A stretch of 64,000 nt of DNA from Hemileia vastatrix (taxonomy: Eukaryota; Basidiomycota; Pucciniomycetes; Pucciniales; Zaghouaniaceae): positions 18,429,185 through 18,493,184 of the forward strand of contig JASXTE010000004.1 in NCBI GenBank assembly GCA_030280995.1, given 5' to 3'. A model generated the notes under the pieces. It ran no database searches. It was not told the DNA's origin and saw only the letters and a list, made by a program, of their open reading frames with translations. Position numbers and translations under genes: made by a program. Below are positions 12,325 through 23,630 of this stretch, piece after piece. Positions within the stretch are counted from its first letter, which is position 1; the number at the start of each line of letters is the position of its first letter.

Positions 12325-12460
12325 CCACTATATATATATATAAATATAGATATTAATATATATAAAAAAATACAGATATTAATACATATATAAAAATATA
12401 GATATTTCTATATTTTTTATAAAATGAAAATGATATATATATATATATATTTGTAATGAA
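12325..12460. repeat. TA/ATATAT-rich microsatellite patches
   Basis: Runs of TATATATA alternate with ATATAGATATT. The patches lie between the Pro/Thr array and the Harbinger-like element. Nothing else is seen up to 12,870. Confidence 0.8.
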
Positions 12461-13230
12461 ATTGAATTTATAAATACAGCTTCATGGACATCATCATATG
12501 AATCAATAAAAATATAATGAGACTACAATATATATTTATCTATCTATTTATATATATAAAATAACTGGTGCCCCAACTTTCTAAAAAAGGATAATTGTTA
12601 TCTGTCATTAAATTCATTTTAATGCCATTGATATATATTGCTTCATGCACTTTATCATATGAAGCAGATAATAAATAATATATTGAAATGCAATTGATAT
12701 TAAAATCATTTATTGTTTTCATCATTTGAAGCAGAAATAGCTTATAATATAAATATACACTACACAATATAGGGGCTAGCAAGTCCTCAACTTGAACTCA
12801 GTTGGAACTAAGACTGAACTCATACTGAGCCCATATAGAAATCCACTTGAACACCCACCTAAAACTTTTCTGATGAGTGGTGTTCATCTGGCAAATTTGC
12901 ACTTAACTTAAGTGCGGATTTCAAACCAAATCAGCACTTAAATTTTGCAAAAAATTTTATTATTTCAAAAAAGGGTGTCAGTTATGACCTCAAATCAGCA
13001 CTTTTTTCCCGTTTTTTTTCACAACCACATTTTGGCCACAAAACATCCCTTCCTTTCTTACCCCATCCCTGTCACATGTGACACACTGACCTTCCTCGCT
13101 ACCTACCCATCAATCCTCGGCACACACCCCTTCCTGACATTTTCAATATTTTGACCAGGCATGTTTACATTCTTTTTTACTTATTTCTTCTACTTCTTAA
13201 TCTTTTTTCTTGTTATGTGCCAGTTTCATA

Positions 13231-14537
13231 ATGCCTCCCAGACATTCCAAATCTCAAAAGGTAACTCAAAAATCTGCCAAAAGTCTCCTTGTAAAGCAAG
13301 CCCTACACCTGAAAAATCAAAGGCAGGTTCAGGTCAGCTTAAAAAGGATGATTATCTCATCATAATCAACTTCCTTAAAATAAAATCAAATTTTGAAGCA
13401 TGTTTTGGATGTGAAAAGTCCACTCGTATTGGATGTCCACCTTCTTCAAAGGTTAATGGCTACTTGTTGATGGCCAATGAAGTAAGGAAGAAAACAAGGG
13501 GGAGAATCGATATCAATCCTAAACAAATGAAGGAGAGATTTAAGAGTTACCATTCAAAATATAAAAAGACTCATCATGCTGCAAGTGAAACTGGCTTTGG
13601 TATTGACGATGATGATTTGGAGATTGGAATTACTACTGTTTCCGAAAAGCTCAATGTCATGTGTCCTTTCTATGAGGAAATGGATAATCTTTTTGGCTCC
13701 TGAGTTGATGTAAACCCTTGGTTTCTACATGATACTACTAAGCATATACTCTCTGGATCCAAACCTTCCTATAATCCTCCAGACACATCTTTACTTGAAG
13801 GAGATCAATCCCCTCCACCTTCTAACCATAGTTCAGCTGAAGATGATCCTGACTATCAAGCAGAACAATTATATCGCAGCAGATCTGAATCCTTAGAGGC
13901 CCAAAATTTAAATGTATGTTTACTTTTTGTTTTTTCTTCAATTCTTCTCTGAATTTCTGTTTCTTTCTAGTCTCCTCCTACTCAAACTCAATCTCCATTA
14001 AATAATCTCAATTCTGGAAATGTGAATCCCACTTTAGAAGCTGCTTTAGATGAACTTCCTGAAGCCTCTTGTTCAAACTCCAAACTAAAGCGTCGAGCCT
14101 CAACTTCAATGAACTTGAACCATCTATTAAAGCATGGTAATACTTCAACAAGCTCATTTGGCTCCCTTGAGGATTATTTTGAAAAAAAAATATAAGTAAG
14201 TTTCATTTACTATATATCTTAATCATTAACTCATTTATTTATTTATTTCAATTTAATTTTCTCAGCAAAATCAACTATTGCGAATAATGCCCTTGACTTT
14301 GAAAAGATGAATTTTGATCATATGCTAAGGAAAGATCAGCAAGCCTTTGATTTGGAAGAAAAAAAATTTGAGGCAGAGCAGATTGAAAGAGTAAATGACC
14401 GTCAATTTCAAAGAGAAATGGCTACTTGTGAATTGGAAAAACAAGAGAGTTTTAAAAAAAAAGATTTCATTATGGAATGTGTTAAAAATGGCCAATCTTA
14501 TGAGGACATTAAAAAATTACTTGACCTTTTCAATTGA
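13231..14537 (+). pseudogene. Myb/SANT-like DNA-binding protein of the Harbinger-like element, interrupted
   Basis: The main open part (to 13,703) has a Trp-poor SANT-like region with NFEACFG, a GRIDINPKQMKERF block typical of such proteins, and a GITTVSEKLN segment. It ends at a TGA (13,701), after which the same frame stays open with an acidic, Ser/Pro-rich stretch. Two likely introns follow: about 13,914-13,970 (GTATGT...TTTCTAG) and about 14,195-14,264 (GTAAGT...TTCTCAG). The last exon, to 14,537, is a coiled coil (DLEEKKFEAEQIER). An MPPRHSKS start lies at 13,231 in another frame, so an indel or tiny intron near 13,260 is likely. Harbinger partners of this type help the transposase bind DNA and enter the nucleus. 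Confidence 0.68.
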
Positions 14538-14706
14538 TAAATTCTTTTTCTAGTTAATTTAATTTTGTTTGATTTCTTTTTGGTAATATTTTCTTATATG
14601 CTTACTTATAAAAGGTCTTGAATATAGTACGTTATTTTTGACAAAAACTTGAAAGTATAATAAAAATTTTCTATCTTTACTTTCTAGTCAATAAGTTTGC
14701 TTATCT

Positions 14707-14990
14707 AAATTTTTCTAAGTCATCAATTTCACATGTCAGATTTAAAAAATTGGCAATGCCCTCCCCTGCATTTTATTGAAAAAAGGGGTGGGTACCACCA
14801 AATTTTTCTAAGTCATCAATTTCACATGTCAGATTTAAAAAATTGGCAATACCCTCCCCTGCATTTTATTGAAACAAGGGGTGGGTACCACCAAATTTTT
14901 CTAAGTCATCGATTTCACATGTCAGATTTAAAAAATTGGCAATACCCTCCCCTGCATTTTATTGAAGTAAAGGGTGAAAGTCATCAAAAT
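14707..14990. repeat. Three tandem copies of a 93-bp unit
   Basis: Units start at 14,707, 14,800 and 14,893 with AAATTTTTCTAAGTCATC, and each contains CCCTCCCCTGCATTTTATTG. The first two junctions read GGGGTGGGTACCACC. The copies are nearly identical, so the amplification is recent. They lie between the SANT-like and TET-like genes. The 88-codon ORF across them is a product of the repeat. Confidence 0.88.
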
Positions 14991-15274
14991 TTAATATAAT
15001 TACATAAATTAATTAATATATAAATAAGATACGTCAAATATACTACTTTTAAAGTAATGACAATTCATCAAGCCAAAATGCAGATCAAGTCTAGAAACTA
15101 GGTTTGGGACTTTCCACAGGTATAGGCTAGAGGAACTCCATGAAACAAATTAATGTTATCATGATTACCATTTATACAACACAAGGTGGTGGGCCCATTA
15201 CTTTAACTTCATAAATTGAAATATCATATTTATTTATTATAAATTTATGGAAGAATATTAAATATTTTGTGACT

Positions 15275-16318
15275 CTACAAATCCCCATACTTTTTAGATC
15301 TATCTAAAGAATGTTTAAATTTATTACCTTTTTCTTCTTTTTTTAACTTTTTTATTTGTTGGATTAACTTTTGACTGATCTGGAAAGAGCAACCAAAATG
15401 CGTGAAGTCTTGACAAGATTCCAAACCTGGAGTAGCCTTTGTGGTTTGGTGATTATCGTAAGAAGAATTCCAAATTGTTTCGATGATTCCATTTCCTAAT
15501 CCAAAATCGATTATACATCTATGATCCAGGAAATATAATCCATGTCCTTTAATTTTAGCAGGTGATGGAATAGGTTGTCCAGTGATAGGATGAATATATG
15601 TGAAAATTCCATAAGTGAGGTAATTGGCATCATTTGAGTCGGTGTGAATTTGGTTATGAAATCCATAATGAGTGATTATAACATTTGAAAACATTAGATA
15701 ATCACTTCTAATATCTTCCCATTCAGAGTCGCACCAATTTGGTATTCCAAATCTTGTAGCAACTTCATGGTTTTTTTCAAAAGCTTTATTGAAGAGTTTT
15801 TTAAGTCCAAGAGCAAGAAAAGAATTAAATGAAGGTAAAGTATTCAATTTTCGAAAATCATTATCTAATTCAGCTTAAGATAAAGATCTGAGTAAAGAAT
15901 ATATGCCTATTTGAATTAAATTCAGTAAAATGATATTAAAAAATCCAGAAAAAATTTTAAACATACCAAGAGAAAAACCTTTATCAAATCCTGGTCTCCA
16001 TCCAATTCCAATCATGATTCCACCCAACAAATTCTTATTCCTTAAAGATAAGCAAACCAAAGCCATTTGATAGAGTGTTATGATGAGATCTCAGAGTTGA
16101 TTAAATGATTCATCTTTTAAACCATTAAAAGAATGGTTTTCGTAACTAAATTGAGGTTTGAAAGTATTATTAATAACAGCTTTAACTTCATCACCTCCAG
16201 TTTCAGTTAAATAATGTATATTTTCAGCTAACATTTTCGGATATTTTTTTTCTTTCAACTTTAGTTTTATAGTACTTGATTTTTGAAATATGGCCAAATA
16301 ATTGATCCAAGTGAATTT
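15275..16318 (-). pseudogene. TET/JBP-like 2OG-Fe(II) dioxygenase, two premature stops
   Basis: Members of this superfamily oxidise methylated bases in DNA. Exon 2 (15,275-15,906) contains HYGFHNQIHTDSND with the Fe-binding H-x-D, then DFGLGNGIIETIW and the distal His in DNHQTT, then FTHFGCSFQI. Exon 1 (from 16,318 down to 15,967) contains SYENHSFNG and LLGGIMIGIGWRPG, blocks I recall in rust-fungus Tet-like proteins. The 60-bp intron 15,907-15,966 runs GTATGT...AATAG and keeps the frame. Stops at 16,091-16,093 (TGA) and 15,875-15,877 (TAA) look like C-to-T changes. No ATG is seen at the 5' end, so an upstream exon is probably missing. It lies inside the Harbinger TIRs. Confidence 0.75.
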
Positions 16319-16659
16319 TTATTCTATAATTTCTTTTATTTCGATACTGTTCATTTTTTGACAATGTTTTAGATGATTAATGAAAAGAAGTTGAATTTGA
16401 AGATGATAATGAAGTTAAAGAAGATGAGAGTGATGTAAGTGGTGAATCTGAAGTTAAAGACATGTATTTTTCTACTTAAAAATTTGTTACTTTTCAAACA
16501 CCCAAAATTATACATTAAAAAAAACTCACTTAATTTAAATTAAAAAATAAAAAATCCTCAAAAGACTAATGAGAATTTTTTTTATTTCACTTGAACTTAA
16601 TGAATATTTTTCTCTAAAATTTAAAAAAAAAAAATCAAAAAACTGTTAAATTTTTTTAT

Positions 16660-16960
16660 CACTTCCCCATTCCCCTATATTCCCCTCTCCAAACCCCTCT
16701 CCCACCTCCCAAAAACCCTTGTAAAACCCCCCCTCCACCCCCCACCAAAACTCCCAAATCCCTTCTCCAAATCCCCCAATTCCCCCCTTCAAATCCACCT
16801 CCAAATCCCCTCCAAACCCCCCTCCAAATCCCCCTCCAAACCCCCTGCAACCCCCCCAAACAACCCCTTCAATCCACCTCCTTTCACTCCCTCCAAACCC
16901 CCCTCCAAATCCCTATTAAACCCCCCCAATACCTCCCTCTAAACCCTTCTAACCTCCCCT
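16660..16960. repeat. C-rich minisatellite (CCCCTCCAAAT-type)
   Basis: About 300 bp are built from 11-18-bp units of CCCCTCCAAATC, CCCCCCTCCAAAC and similar. Virtually no G occurs on this strand. The complement is GATTTGGAGGGG, the same unit as the array at 17,140-17,340 in opposite orientation. ORFs across it are low-complexity artefacts. Confidence 0.85.
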
Positions 16961-16965
16961 CCAAT

Positions 16966-17122
16966 TTACTTAACGATTTGCTAACGAATCTTTAAGTTAA
17001 TGAATGATTGCTGCTAATTGTTCATTAACTTAATGATTTGTTAGCGAATTGTTAAGTTAATGAACGATTTGCTGCAAGCGTTCATTAAATTAACTATTCG
17101 TTACCCAATTGTTAAGTGATGT
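16966..17122. repeat. 60-bp near-palindromic unit, about 2.4 copies, at the centre of the inverted minisatellites
   Basis: Units begin at about 16,973 and 17,031, with a partial at about 17,092. Each contains GATTTGCTAACGAAT-like sequence, then GTTAAGTTAATGAACGATT and TTCATTAA. Each unit is itself largely self-complementary (TTAAGTTAATGAA...TTCATTAACTTAA). It separates the C-rich array from the G-rich array, so the whole 16,660-17,480 block can fold back on itself. Confidence 0.75.
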
Positions 17123-17124
17123 TT

Positions 17125-17545
17125 AAAGGGGGGTAGGAGGGATTTGAGGCAGGATTTGGGGGTGTTTTGAGGGGTATAGGAGGGGGGTTTGGAGGGGGGG
17201 TTAGAGGCAGGTTTGGAGGGGATTTGGAGATGGGATTTGGAGGGAGGATTTGGAAGGGGGATTTGGAGGGGGGATTTGGAGGGGGGATTTGGGGGATTTG
17301 GAGGGGGGATTTGGGGGATTTGGTGGGGGGTGGAGTGGAATGAGGGGAGGAAATGAGGAGACCAACAAGGGGGAGAAAGGGAGAGATGAGACCAAAGAGG
17401 GAGAAAAGGGAGGTTAGAGTGAGCCAAGGAGGGTGGAATAAGGCAGCCAAAGGGGGGGAAAGGGGGATGTATCCATTCCAAGGAGAGGGTAAAGGTGGGA
17501 AAAAGCCCAGGCCAAGGGGGGATAAAGAGAGAAAAGAGGGAGAGA
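17125..17545. repeat. G-rich minisatellite, inverted partner of the C-rich array
   Basis: Units such as GATTTGGAGGGGGG repeat between about 17,130 and 17,340 and then pass into GGGAGAAAGGGAGA-type purine repeats up to about 17,545. Runs of four to seven G at short spacing are the classic G-quadruplex pattern. The overlapping frames on both strands are artefacts of the repeat. It lies downstream of the transposase gene inside the transposon. Confidence 0.85.
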
Positions 17546-17964
17546 GAGAGAGAGAGAAAAAAAAAGGTTAATTTTACCTATAAATTTAAAAACAACAACT
17601 TACAAAAAAAAAAAAAAACCAAAAAACCAAAAAAAAAAACAAATTAGCAAAAAATTGAGTAAAAAAAAATGACTTACCTGGAGAGATGAGTTGAGAAAAA
17701 AGAAATATAAGTGAAATTGATTGAGTGATGTAGGAAGAGAGGAGAAAATGGATATGAGTGAAGAAAAAAAAGAGAGTGACTGAAAAAATATGTGTTTGCT
17801 GAAAATATGCGATTTCATGTTGAGTTGATGAAAGAAAACACAGAGAGATAAAAAAAATAAGACTTTAACAGCAAATTCAAAAACCAAAAAAATATGCAAA
17901 AAAATTTACCATTCTCAATGAATAACACATGCAAATTGATAATTTGAAGAGAAAGAAAAAAAAA

Positions 17965-19101
17965 TTAAAATTGCGTTGAAAAATGTTGGAGTGTTATTGG
18001 AAGAATTTTTGCCCTTATACTAGTTGATTGAGAAATAGAAGTGTTGGATATAGTCTGAGGTGAATCAACTTGTTCATCTCCATACAGCTCTAACCATTGA
18101 TTTTTGAGGTCAGAAAGTAGGTTATGAAGTATAGTGCAACACGGAATCCAGTTGATCACCGCCTCCATTTCAGATTTATTTCTAAGAGGACTTCTTAATT
18201 CCCTTAAACTAGAAAAACGGCCTTTCAAGATTCCAATAGAATGTTCAATACAGACTCTTGACTTTGCCAAATGATTGTTGAATTTGGCATTTTGACTGTC
18301 TTCTGAAGCTGCTCCCTGAAAAGCAGGAAGTACATACTTTCCATTCACATAAGCAGAATCTGCAAGAAGATACTGATCTTCATCAAAGAATCTTTCAGGT
18401 TCATTTGAAATTTGCATTCTTTGGAAGACGTAGGAGTCATGACATGAGCCAGGATAGCCAGCCAAGAATGATATAAATTTTTTGTTTACGTCACATATAA
18501 GCTGAACGTTAATTGAATATCTATAAAGAAGATATATTTGTTTGTGTTGGTTTCAAAGAGAATGAAAGGAGTTAAAAATAATCTACCTCTTTTTATGGTC
18601 AAAGTAATTGTTTCCACCTTGAGCAGGTTTCTGGCTCAAAGGAATAGTAGTACCGTCAACAAAACCAATACATCCTGGGAAGCCCTCTGCTTGAATAACC
18701 TGAGATGATTCAAGTTGCTCTTTATTTGTTGGCCAGGTGAGAATTTGAGATTCCATGGAGTTGATGGCAGTGATACATCGTTTGGTATAAGTGTTAACTG
18801 AACCATACCCTAAATCAAAGACATTTTCTAAAAGTTTCAAAGCAGCTCCATTACCATTTGAACCCAAACAACATAGTGTGATGGCCAATTGAATTGAAGG
18901 ATGTCGTTGTTCTATTTGAGAATTATTGTGAAATATGGGATGATCCTGAATAAGCTCAAGCAATTTAAGGAAACATTCCTGAGAAGTCCTGAACAGCTGT
19001 CTAAAAATGGGTGTAGATAGGTTAAGATGTGTTTGGATGGTGTACTTGGGGGTATGAAGTACTTGAGGCTTTCTGGGAAGAAGGTAACGTTTCCTGGCCA
19101 T
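17965..19101 (-). CDS. PIF/Harbinger-like DDE transposase (DDE_Tnp_4 type), two exons, apparently intact
   Basis: The protein would cut and rejoin the transposon ends in the nucleus. Exon 1 (18,587-19,101) starts at an ATG (MARKRYLLPRKP). It holds a helix-turn-helix-like stretch (LGYGSVNTYTKRC) and the first catalytic Asp in GFVDGTTIPL. Exon 2 (17,965-18,520) has GYPGSCHDSYVFQ, the second Asp in LLADSAYVNGKY and the Glu in VCIEHSIGILKGRF. The 66-bp intron 18,521-18,586 runs GTAGAT...TATAG. The exons total 1,071 nt, or 356 residues, a usual length for the family. No stop interrupts it, unlike the other genes of the element. The MITE at 8,389 could be a substrate. Confidence 0.9.
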
Positions 19102-19496
19102 TTTTTATAAAACAACAAAATCTTCTTCTAGATCAGAATTGGAATCAGAGTCCAATAGCAGTTCAAGAGCCATGAAAGTCATTGCTTTATGTAATTTATC
19201 ACGATTTGAAAGTGAGGAAGGCATAACTCTTATATGATATGATATGAAGATGTAAGTGATGTACGATGTTTTGAGTTATGAGGTGTTATTCTGCGGAGTG
19301 CTGCGTATGAATGGGATGATGCTGACAAATCAGTAAAATGGGACTTGATGGTGAAATCAGCACTTTTTGGTTTAGAAAGTGCGGATTTGAGTGAAATAAG
19401 TGACTTATTTCATTTTGAAATCCACCAGTATTGGGGCTAGTGTGTTTGTGAAATACGCACTTATTTAAGTGCCGATTTGCCAGAACTGACACCCCC

Positions 19497-19969
19497 TAAT
19501 ATTTATTTTTTATGTATAGCTATATATGATGATAACTCATGCAATGATATAAGATGTATGATGAAAATATTTTTTATGTATATAATATAATTTGTAGATA
19601 TAATATGTGTAGATATAATATAATATTGTATCATTTTTTATAACCTTTCATTTATTTTCTTTGAAGAAAAAAACCATTTATCTTTATGGGAAATAATGAT
19701 GTGACCAACTCTCTGATTTGTGTATCTTTCTTTGTGTTTTTAATCATGTGTTTATCTTGCACAAAAAGAGGTAGTAGATTCTTTGGATGATCAGGTTTTC
19801 CAACTATAATTAAACAAAATATCCATTTTCAACTGCCTTTTGCATCCAATGACCCAGTTCCAGAAAGGCCATCCATTAATTCAGCTTTTTCCTCAAAAAT
19901 TACTTCATTTCCACTTGGAAGAAAGCCCCTGACGCCCTCCTATCCTGAAACTCACTCTTCTTAATAATT
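19497..19969. other. AT-rich stretch between Harbinger-like element and Helitron, nothing recognised
   Basis: TATA-rich sequence to about 19,640 is followed by ordinary AT-rich DNA without ORFs, TIRs or repeats that I can identify. Confidence 0.6.
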
Positions 19970-21520
19970 TGATGTAATTTGTGGTTATTGTGGGGCAGCT
20001 CATTGGTTGGAAGAGAATCTTGTGGCATCACTCATAAGGCAACCAAGTCTCTCTAATTTCTGCAGTGAAGGAAAGGTTTTCATGCCTATCACACTTGAGC
20101 CACCAAAAGAGTTGAAACTTGTTTTGAAGGATTTGAACCATGGATGTCTTGTACTTCTTTTCCACATGTGTATCCAATAACTAATTTTATCTCTTTTACC
20201 TATATATTTTCTAACTTTCAAATGAAAGTGATTTCTTCAGATTCCAATCACTTCAAGAGAACCATTCAAAATTATAATAATGCCTTTGCAATGACTTCTC
20301 TTGGTGCAAAAATTTATCATTCAACCTGGGGACCAAAGGGTGTCTTTACTTTCCAAATATCTGGTTAACTACCTCACTATATTGGCTCTCTCTCACCACC
20401 AATAGATGGTGCTGCATAATATGCACAAATTTATTTTACTCATCATGAAACTCTAAAGAAGGCTCTACAGCAAGTGAAAAATGTGCGTGGAAATCTTCTT
20501 CTCCCTGTAGTTATGTCTTTTCAAAAAATTTTAGACATATACAATCTTTTTGTTGCATTGTTCAAAAAATCCAAAGAAATAATTTCTTACTCCAGCTTCC
20601 CTATCAAAATCTGCCTCAAAAGTGCCACTCCCCCAAATTTTCACCTACAATGCTATAACAACCCTACTGACAATGATGTAGGTTTGATCATGCATGGAAG
20701 TGGTGATTAATATCAGGGCTTTAGGGATATCATTCTGGAAAAAAGAGATGGAGCCCTTCAAAGGATTTCTAAATTACATCCCAGCTAGTCCCCATTGTGA
20801 TATCCACTTCTTTTCCCTTATGGTGAGGTTTTCTGGAAATTAGGGATCTCCTTTTACAGAACAGCATCAGTTAGATGGTGATGTAAATGATGGTGAGGAA
20901 CCAGGTGTTTTTTTTAATATATTTTTTTGAATTTAGTACTTTTCAGCTCATTTATATAAATTTTATATCTCTTTGTACTTCTCAATTTGCATGTACCTCT
21001 ATATGAAGTTGTTCATGGTAGGGAAGTATCAAAACATATATCTCAAATGCAATATTTTTCATATAGAGTACACTACCTTCCAAGTGGGTTTCCTCTGCTA
21101 CATATATCTTGCTCATTATTTCAGGAGTACTTGGCTGATTTTTATTTGCAAATGGAACAAAACAGACTGAACTACCTCCATAAAAATTAGGATAAACTAT
21201 GTGCTAACCTTTATTGTGGTGTGGAAGATGCTATAAATAATAGGAAAAATCTCAATAAATTTGGAAAGAAAATTATTCTGACTTTGTCTTTATTAAGGGG
21301 ACCATATAACATGGATCAGCTTAATTATTATTCTAAGACAATTGTATGTAAATTTGGAAATCCAGATCTTTTTATCACATCACTTACAATCCAAATTAGA
21401 GGGAGATAAAAGATATGCTTCTTGGAGGTCGAACTTCTCAGGATAGGTAAGAATTTTTTTCCAGGTTGTTCAGAATGAAATTTGATGTGATTGTTGACAA
21501 TCCTAAAGTGCTAGCTATAG
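19970..21520 (+). pseudogene. Helitron Rep/helicase-like remnant (N-terminal half)
   Basis: The fragment keeps the order of a Helitron-like N region over about 1.5 kb with several stops and frame changes. CGAAHWLEENL lies near 19,990, then a FCSEGKVFMP block. A second piece has MTSLGAKI and VFTFQISG, then a third reads RDIILEKRDGALQRIS and PLLFPYGEVFW at about 20,725-20,835. Next come LFQEYLADFYLQMEQNRLNYL at about 21,115 and GNPDLFIT at about 21,355. A likely intron (GTAAGAATTTTTTTCCAG) sits near 21,448. The Rep catalytic His/Tyr motifs and the helicase are not found, so it is a 3'-truncated copy. Helitrons move by rolling-circle replication. Confidence 0.8.
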
Positions 21521-21639
21521 GCCTTGACCATGAGATTTGGAGAAAAACCAGAGAGAAAATCCCCTGCCCCTTTAGAAAAATAAAGTGAGATTTACCTGCT
21601 AAAGTAGATTTAGTCTTGATTGCTAAAGCCACTTTCCAA

Positions 21640-22340
21640 AACACTTGACTTCCTGAGTCCCCATACAGACTACCTCACCAAAGACCTGAAATGTAAACCA
21701 ATGTCTACACCAGAGAAAGCAAGATACTTGATGTAGGTTGCAAAGCTGCACCAGAGACAGAAAGATACTTGATATAGCTTGAAAGACTATACCAGAAAAA
21801 CAGTGAAAAGATTTGAGGTCATGTAAGAAATAACCTTTTTACAACCAAGCCAAAAGATTCTACAAATTACACAAAAATAGTGAAGCACAGAGATTCCAGA
21901 TATACCAGATTATTGATGACAAATTAGAATTCCCTAAAAAACTTGCTTTCTTCCTCTTCCTTCCCTCTTCTTCTAATACCCAGACCACCCTGACCATTCC
22001 CCAGCCAAATCAAGTTTTTCCACCTTCCTACATGCATGAAAGTGCCTTTAGGTGCTTAAAAATGCACAGGAAGGCAGCCACTTTTAAGCCCTTAAATACC
22101 CAAAAAAACCTATTAAAACCCTCTAAAATAACAAACAACAGTAACTACACTTAAAAACAAGCTAATCAAACACAGAACAATCCAAAATGAAGAGAAAACT
22201 AAGGAAAGTAAGCTGAGACATAATAAGTGAACCTAGCTTAAGCCTCTAAAAAATAACTAATAATATAATATCTAACAAAATATTAATAAACAAGGCCATA
22301 ACCCCAACTTTACCCTACATACTAAATACTCAAAAATATG
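21640..22340. other. No gene recognised; short 42-bp tandem duplication at 21,700-21,790
   Basis: ACACCAGAGAAAGCAAGATACTTGATGTAG is repeated once with changes about 42 bp later, and a third start (TACCAGAAAAAC) is visible. The rest is AT-rich with C-biased stretches and no convincing ORF. Confidence 0.5.
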
Positions 22341-22362
22341 CAGTCCAAAGGCCTACCCAGCT

Positions 22363-23048
22363 TTGAAAGACCACATCTTCCCTCCAATCAAAAAGTTTAC
22401 TATTCTTTATCCACTAAAAACCATTTTCAAACACATCTCCAGACCTGCCTCTGACCTTGGCCTCTGCAAGTACTGCATTGACAACAAACTCATCTGTGGG
22501 ATGACTAGACCTCTTCACCTCTACAGAGCTTCTTGTGATGCCTTTCACTCCAGAAAGAAAAACTTCCACAGACCTGGACCATTATCCTCCTCTTCAGCTT
22601 CTTTCTCCACTCAACCTGGCCCATCCTCTTCCACAAGAAGATCCAAGCCCTCCATTATCATTCCAAAAAAATCAACAAACTTCACCCATCCACAAGAAAA
22701 CCTGTGACTCCAACAGCCTCTTCTTCCCCTCATCACCCTTATTCACCAGAAGGTAAGATTCCTTCACTCCATACCAAACTAGACTTACCATTCTCTTCAG
22801 CCTCTCCTCCACCAGCCATTGATGATGATGAAAATGTAGGGAGCATTGAAACACCACCCCCAAATCCAAAACCTCTTATCAAAAACATATTCCAACATCA
22901 CACCCAAAAACAAAAACAACTCCTCCCCTCTTACTTCCAATCAACTCCTTCCAAGGAACAAAAAGAAATTGATAAGAGAAGGAACCTTATTAAACAATTC
23001 AAATCCAATTCAGAAAATTTTTCCACCTCTCTTAACTCTCTTCTGTAA
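22363..23048 (+). pseudogene. ORF with Zn2Cys6-like cysteine spacing, last two Cys replaced by Phe, frame-shifted
   Basis: The first piece (22,363-22,707) has CKYCIDNKLIC, then 12 residues, then CDAFHSRKKNF. This is the Gal4-type pattern C-x2-C-x6-C-x12-C-x2-[F]-x6-[F], with the fifth and sixth positions changed to Phe and basic residues between them. The rest is Ser/Pro-rich. A second piece (22,704-23,048, another frame) overlaps and continues with an acidic patch (DDDENVG) and a Lys-rich end. The start of the first ORF does not look like a strong ATG context. The arrangement resembles the antisense gene of N1 (39,230-50,122). Function unknown. Confidence 0.4.
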
Positions 23049-23119
23049 TTCCACTTGGTTCTTGAGTTTGATTTAGAAAAAGAAAATATGACCAAAGCCT
23101 CTATAGGATGAAGCCACCA

Positions 23120-23580
23120 AACAACCCTCAGTTTAAAGTCTTGGGGGACTCTCCTCATTTTATAGTCTTGGTATAATCAAAAAAACCCTCATTCTGTAGT
23201 CTTGGGTGACTCAAAACCCTAAATCTTAGACCCAGAACCAGAGATCAACCACATCAAGACACAGAGAAAAAACTAAAATTCTGGGTTAATTGTGTATAGA
23301 GCTTCCAGCCCATCAACTACCCACACACTTACCTTTGCTAAATTCAGAGGCTTCACCTGTGGATACCCTCTGCAAATCTTCATAATCAAAAAAAATAAAC
23401 CCATTCCTCAGTTTTTAGTCTTGGGGGACTAAAAAATTCCTCTTTTTATAGTCTTGGGTGGAATGTAGAAACATTTTTAAGTTTAAATCCTTGATTGACT
23501 GAATAATCAATTTTCAGTTTGAACCCTTTATTGACTGCATAACCAATTCTCAGTTTAAAGTCTTGATGTACTGATGCATA
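23120..23580. repeat. Inverted relative of the N2 3' UTR repeats
   Basis: CAGTTTAAAGTCTTGGGGGACT-type units occur near 23,129, 23,160, 23,195, 23,410, 23,440, 23,480, 23,515 and 23,551. Between the two clusters, about 23,285-23,335 is the reverse complement of N2 45,688-45,745 (GATGGGCTGG, then CTCTATACACAATTA). The block is therefore the 3' region of an N2-related element in minus orientation. It ends where N1b begins. Confidence 0.72.
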
Positions 23581-23630
23581 TACACCCATATTCAACTTGT
23601 TGAACTTCAACATTCACTTCATCTTCTACC

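Larger units (their letters stand above)
12879..19496. mobile_element. PIF/Harbinger-like DNA transposon carrying SANT-like, TET/JBP-like and DDE genes
   Basis: The right end, read inward, is GGGGGTGTCAGTTCTGGC followed by AAATCGGCACTT. The left end, read inward, is GGTGTTCATCTGGC followed by AAATTTGCACTT. Both continue into AAGTGCGKATTTCA, giving imperfect TIRs of about 50 bp. The right flank is TAA. The left flank is degraded (TGA near 12,871), consistent with the 3-bp TWA duplication of PIF/Harbinger elements. Inside lie a SANT-like gene (plus), a TET/JBP-like gene (minus), minisatellites and a DDE transposase (minus). Known Harbinger elements have the transposase and Myb/SANT pair. The dioxygenase is the unusual addition. 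Confidence 0.75.

Noticed and set aside
16659..16859. Gly/Trp-rich 66-codon ORF
   Set aside because: Product of the C-rich minisatellite read on the minus strand.
17101..17481. Overlapping Pro/Ser-rich minus-strand ORFs of 64-126 codons
   Set aside because: They arise from the G-rich minisatellite in three frames at once; no conserved protein.
17600..17899. 99-codon Phe/Leu-rich minus-strand ORF, possible membrane protein
   Set aside because: A-rich plus strand read backwards; downstream of the transposase, no conserved features.
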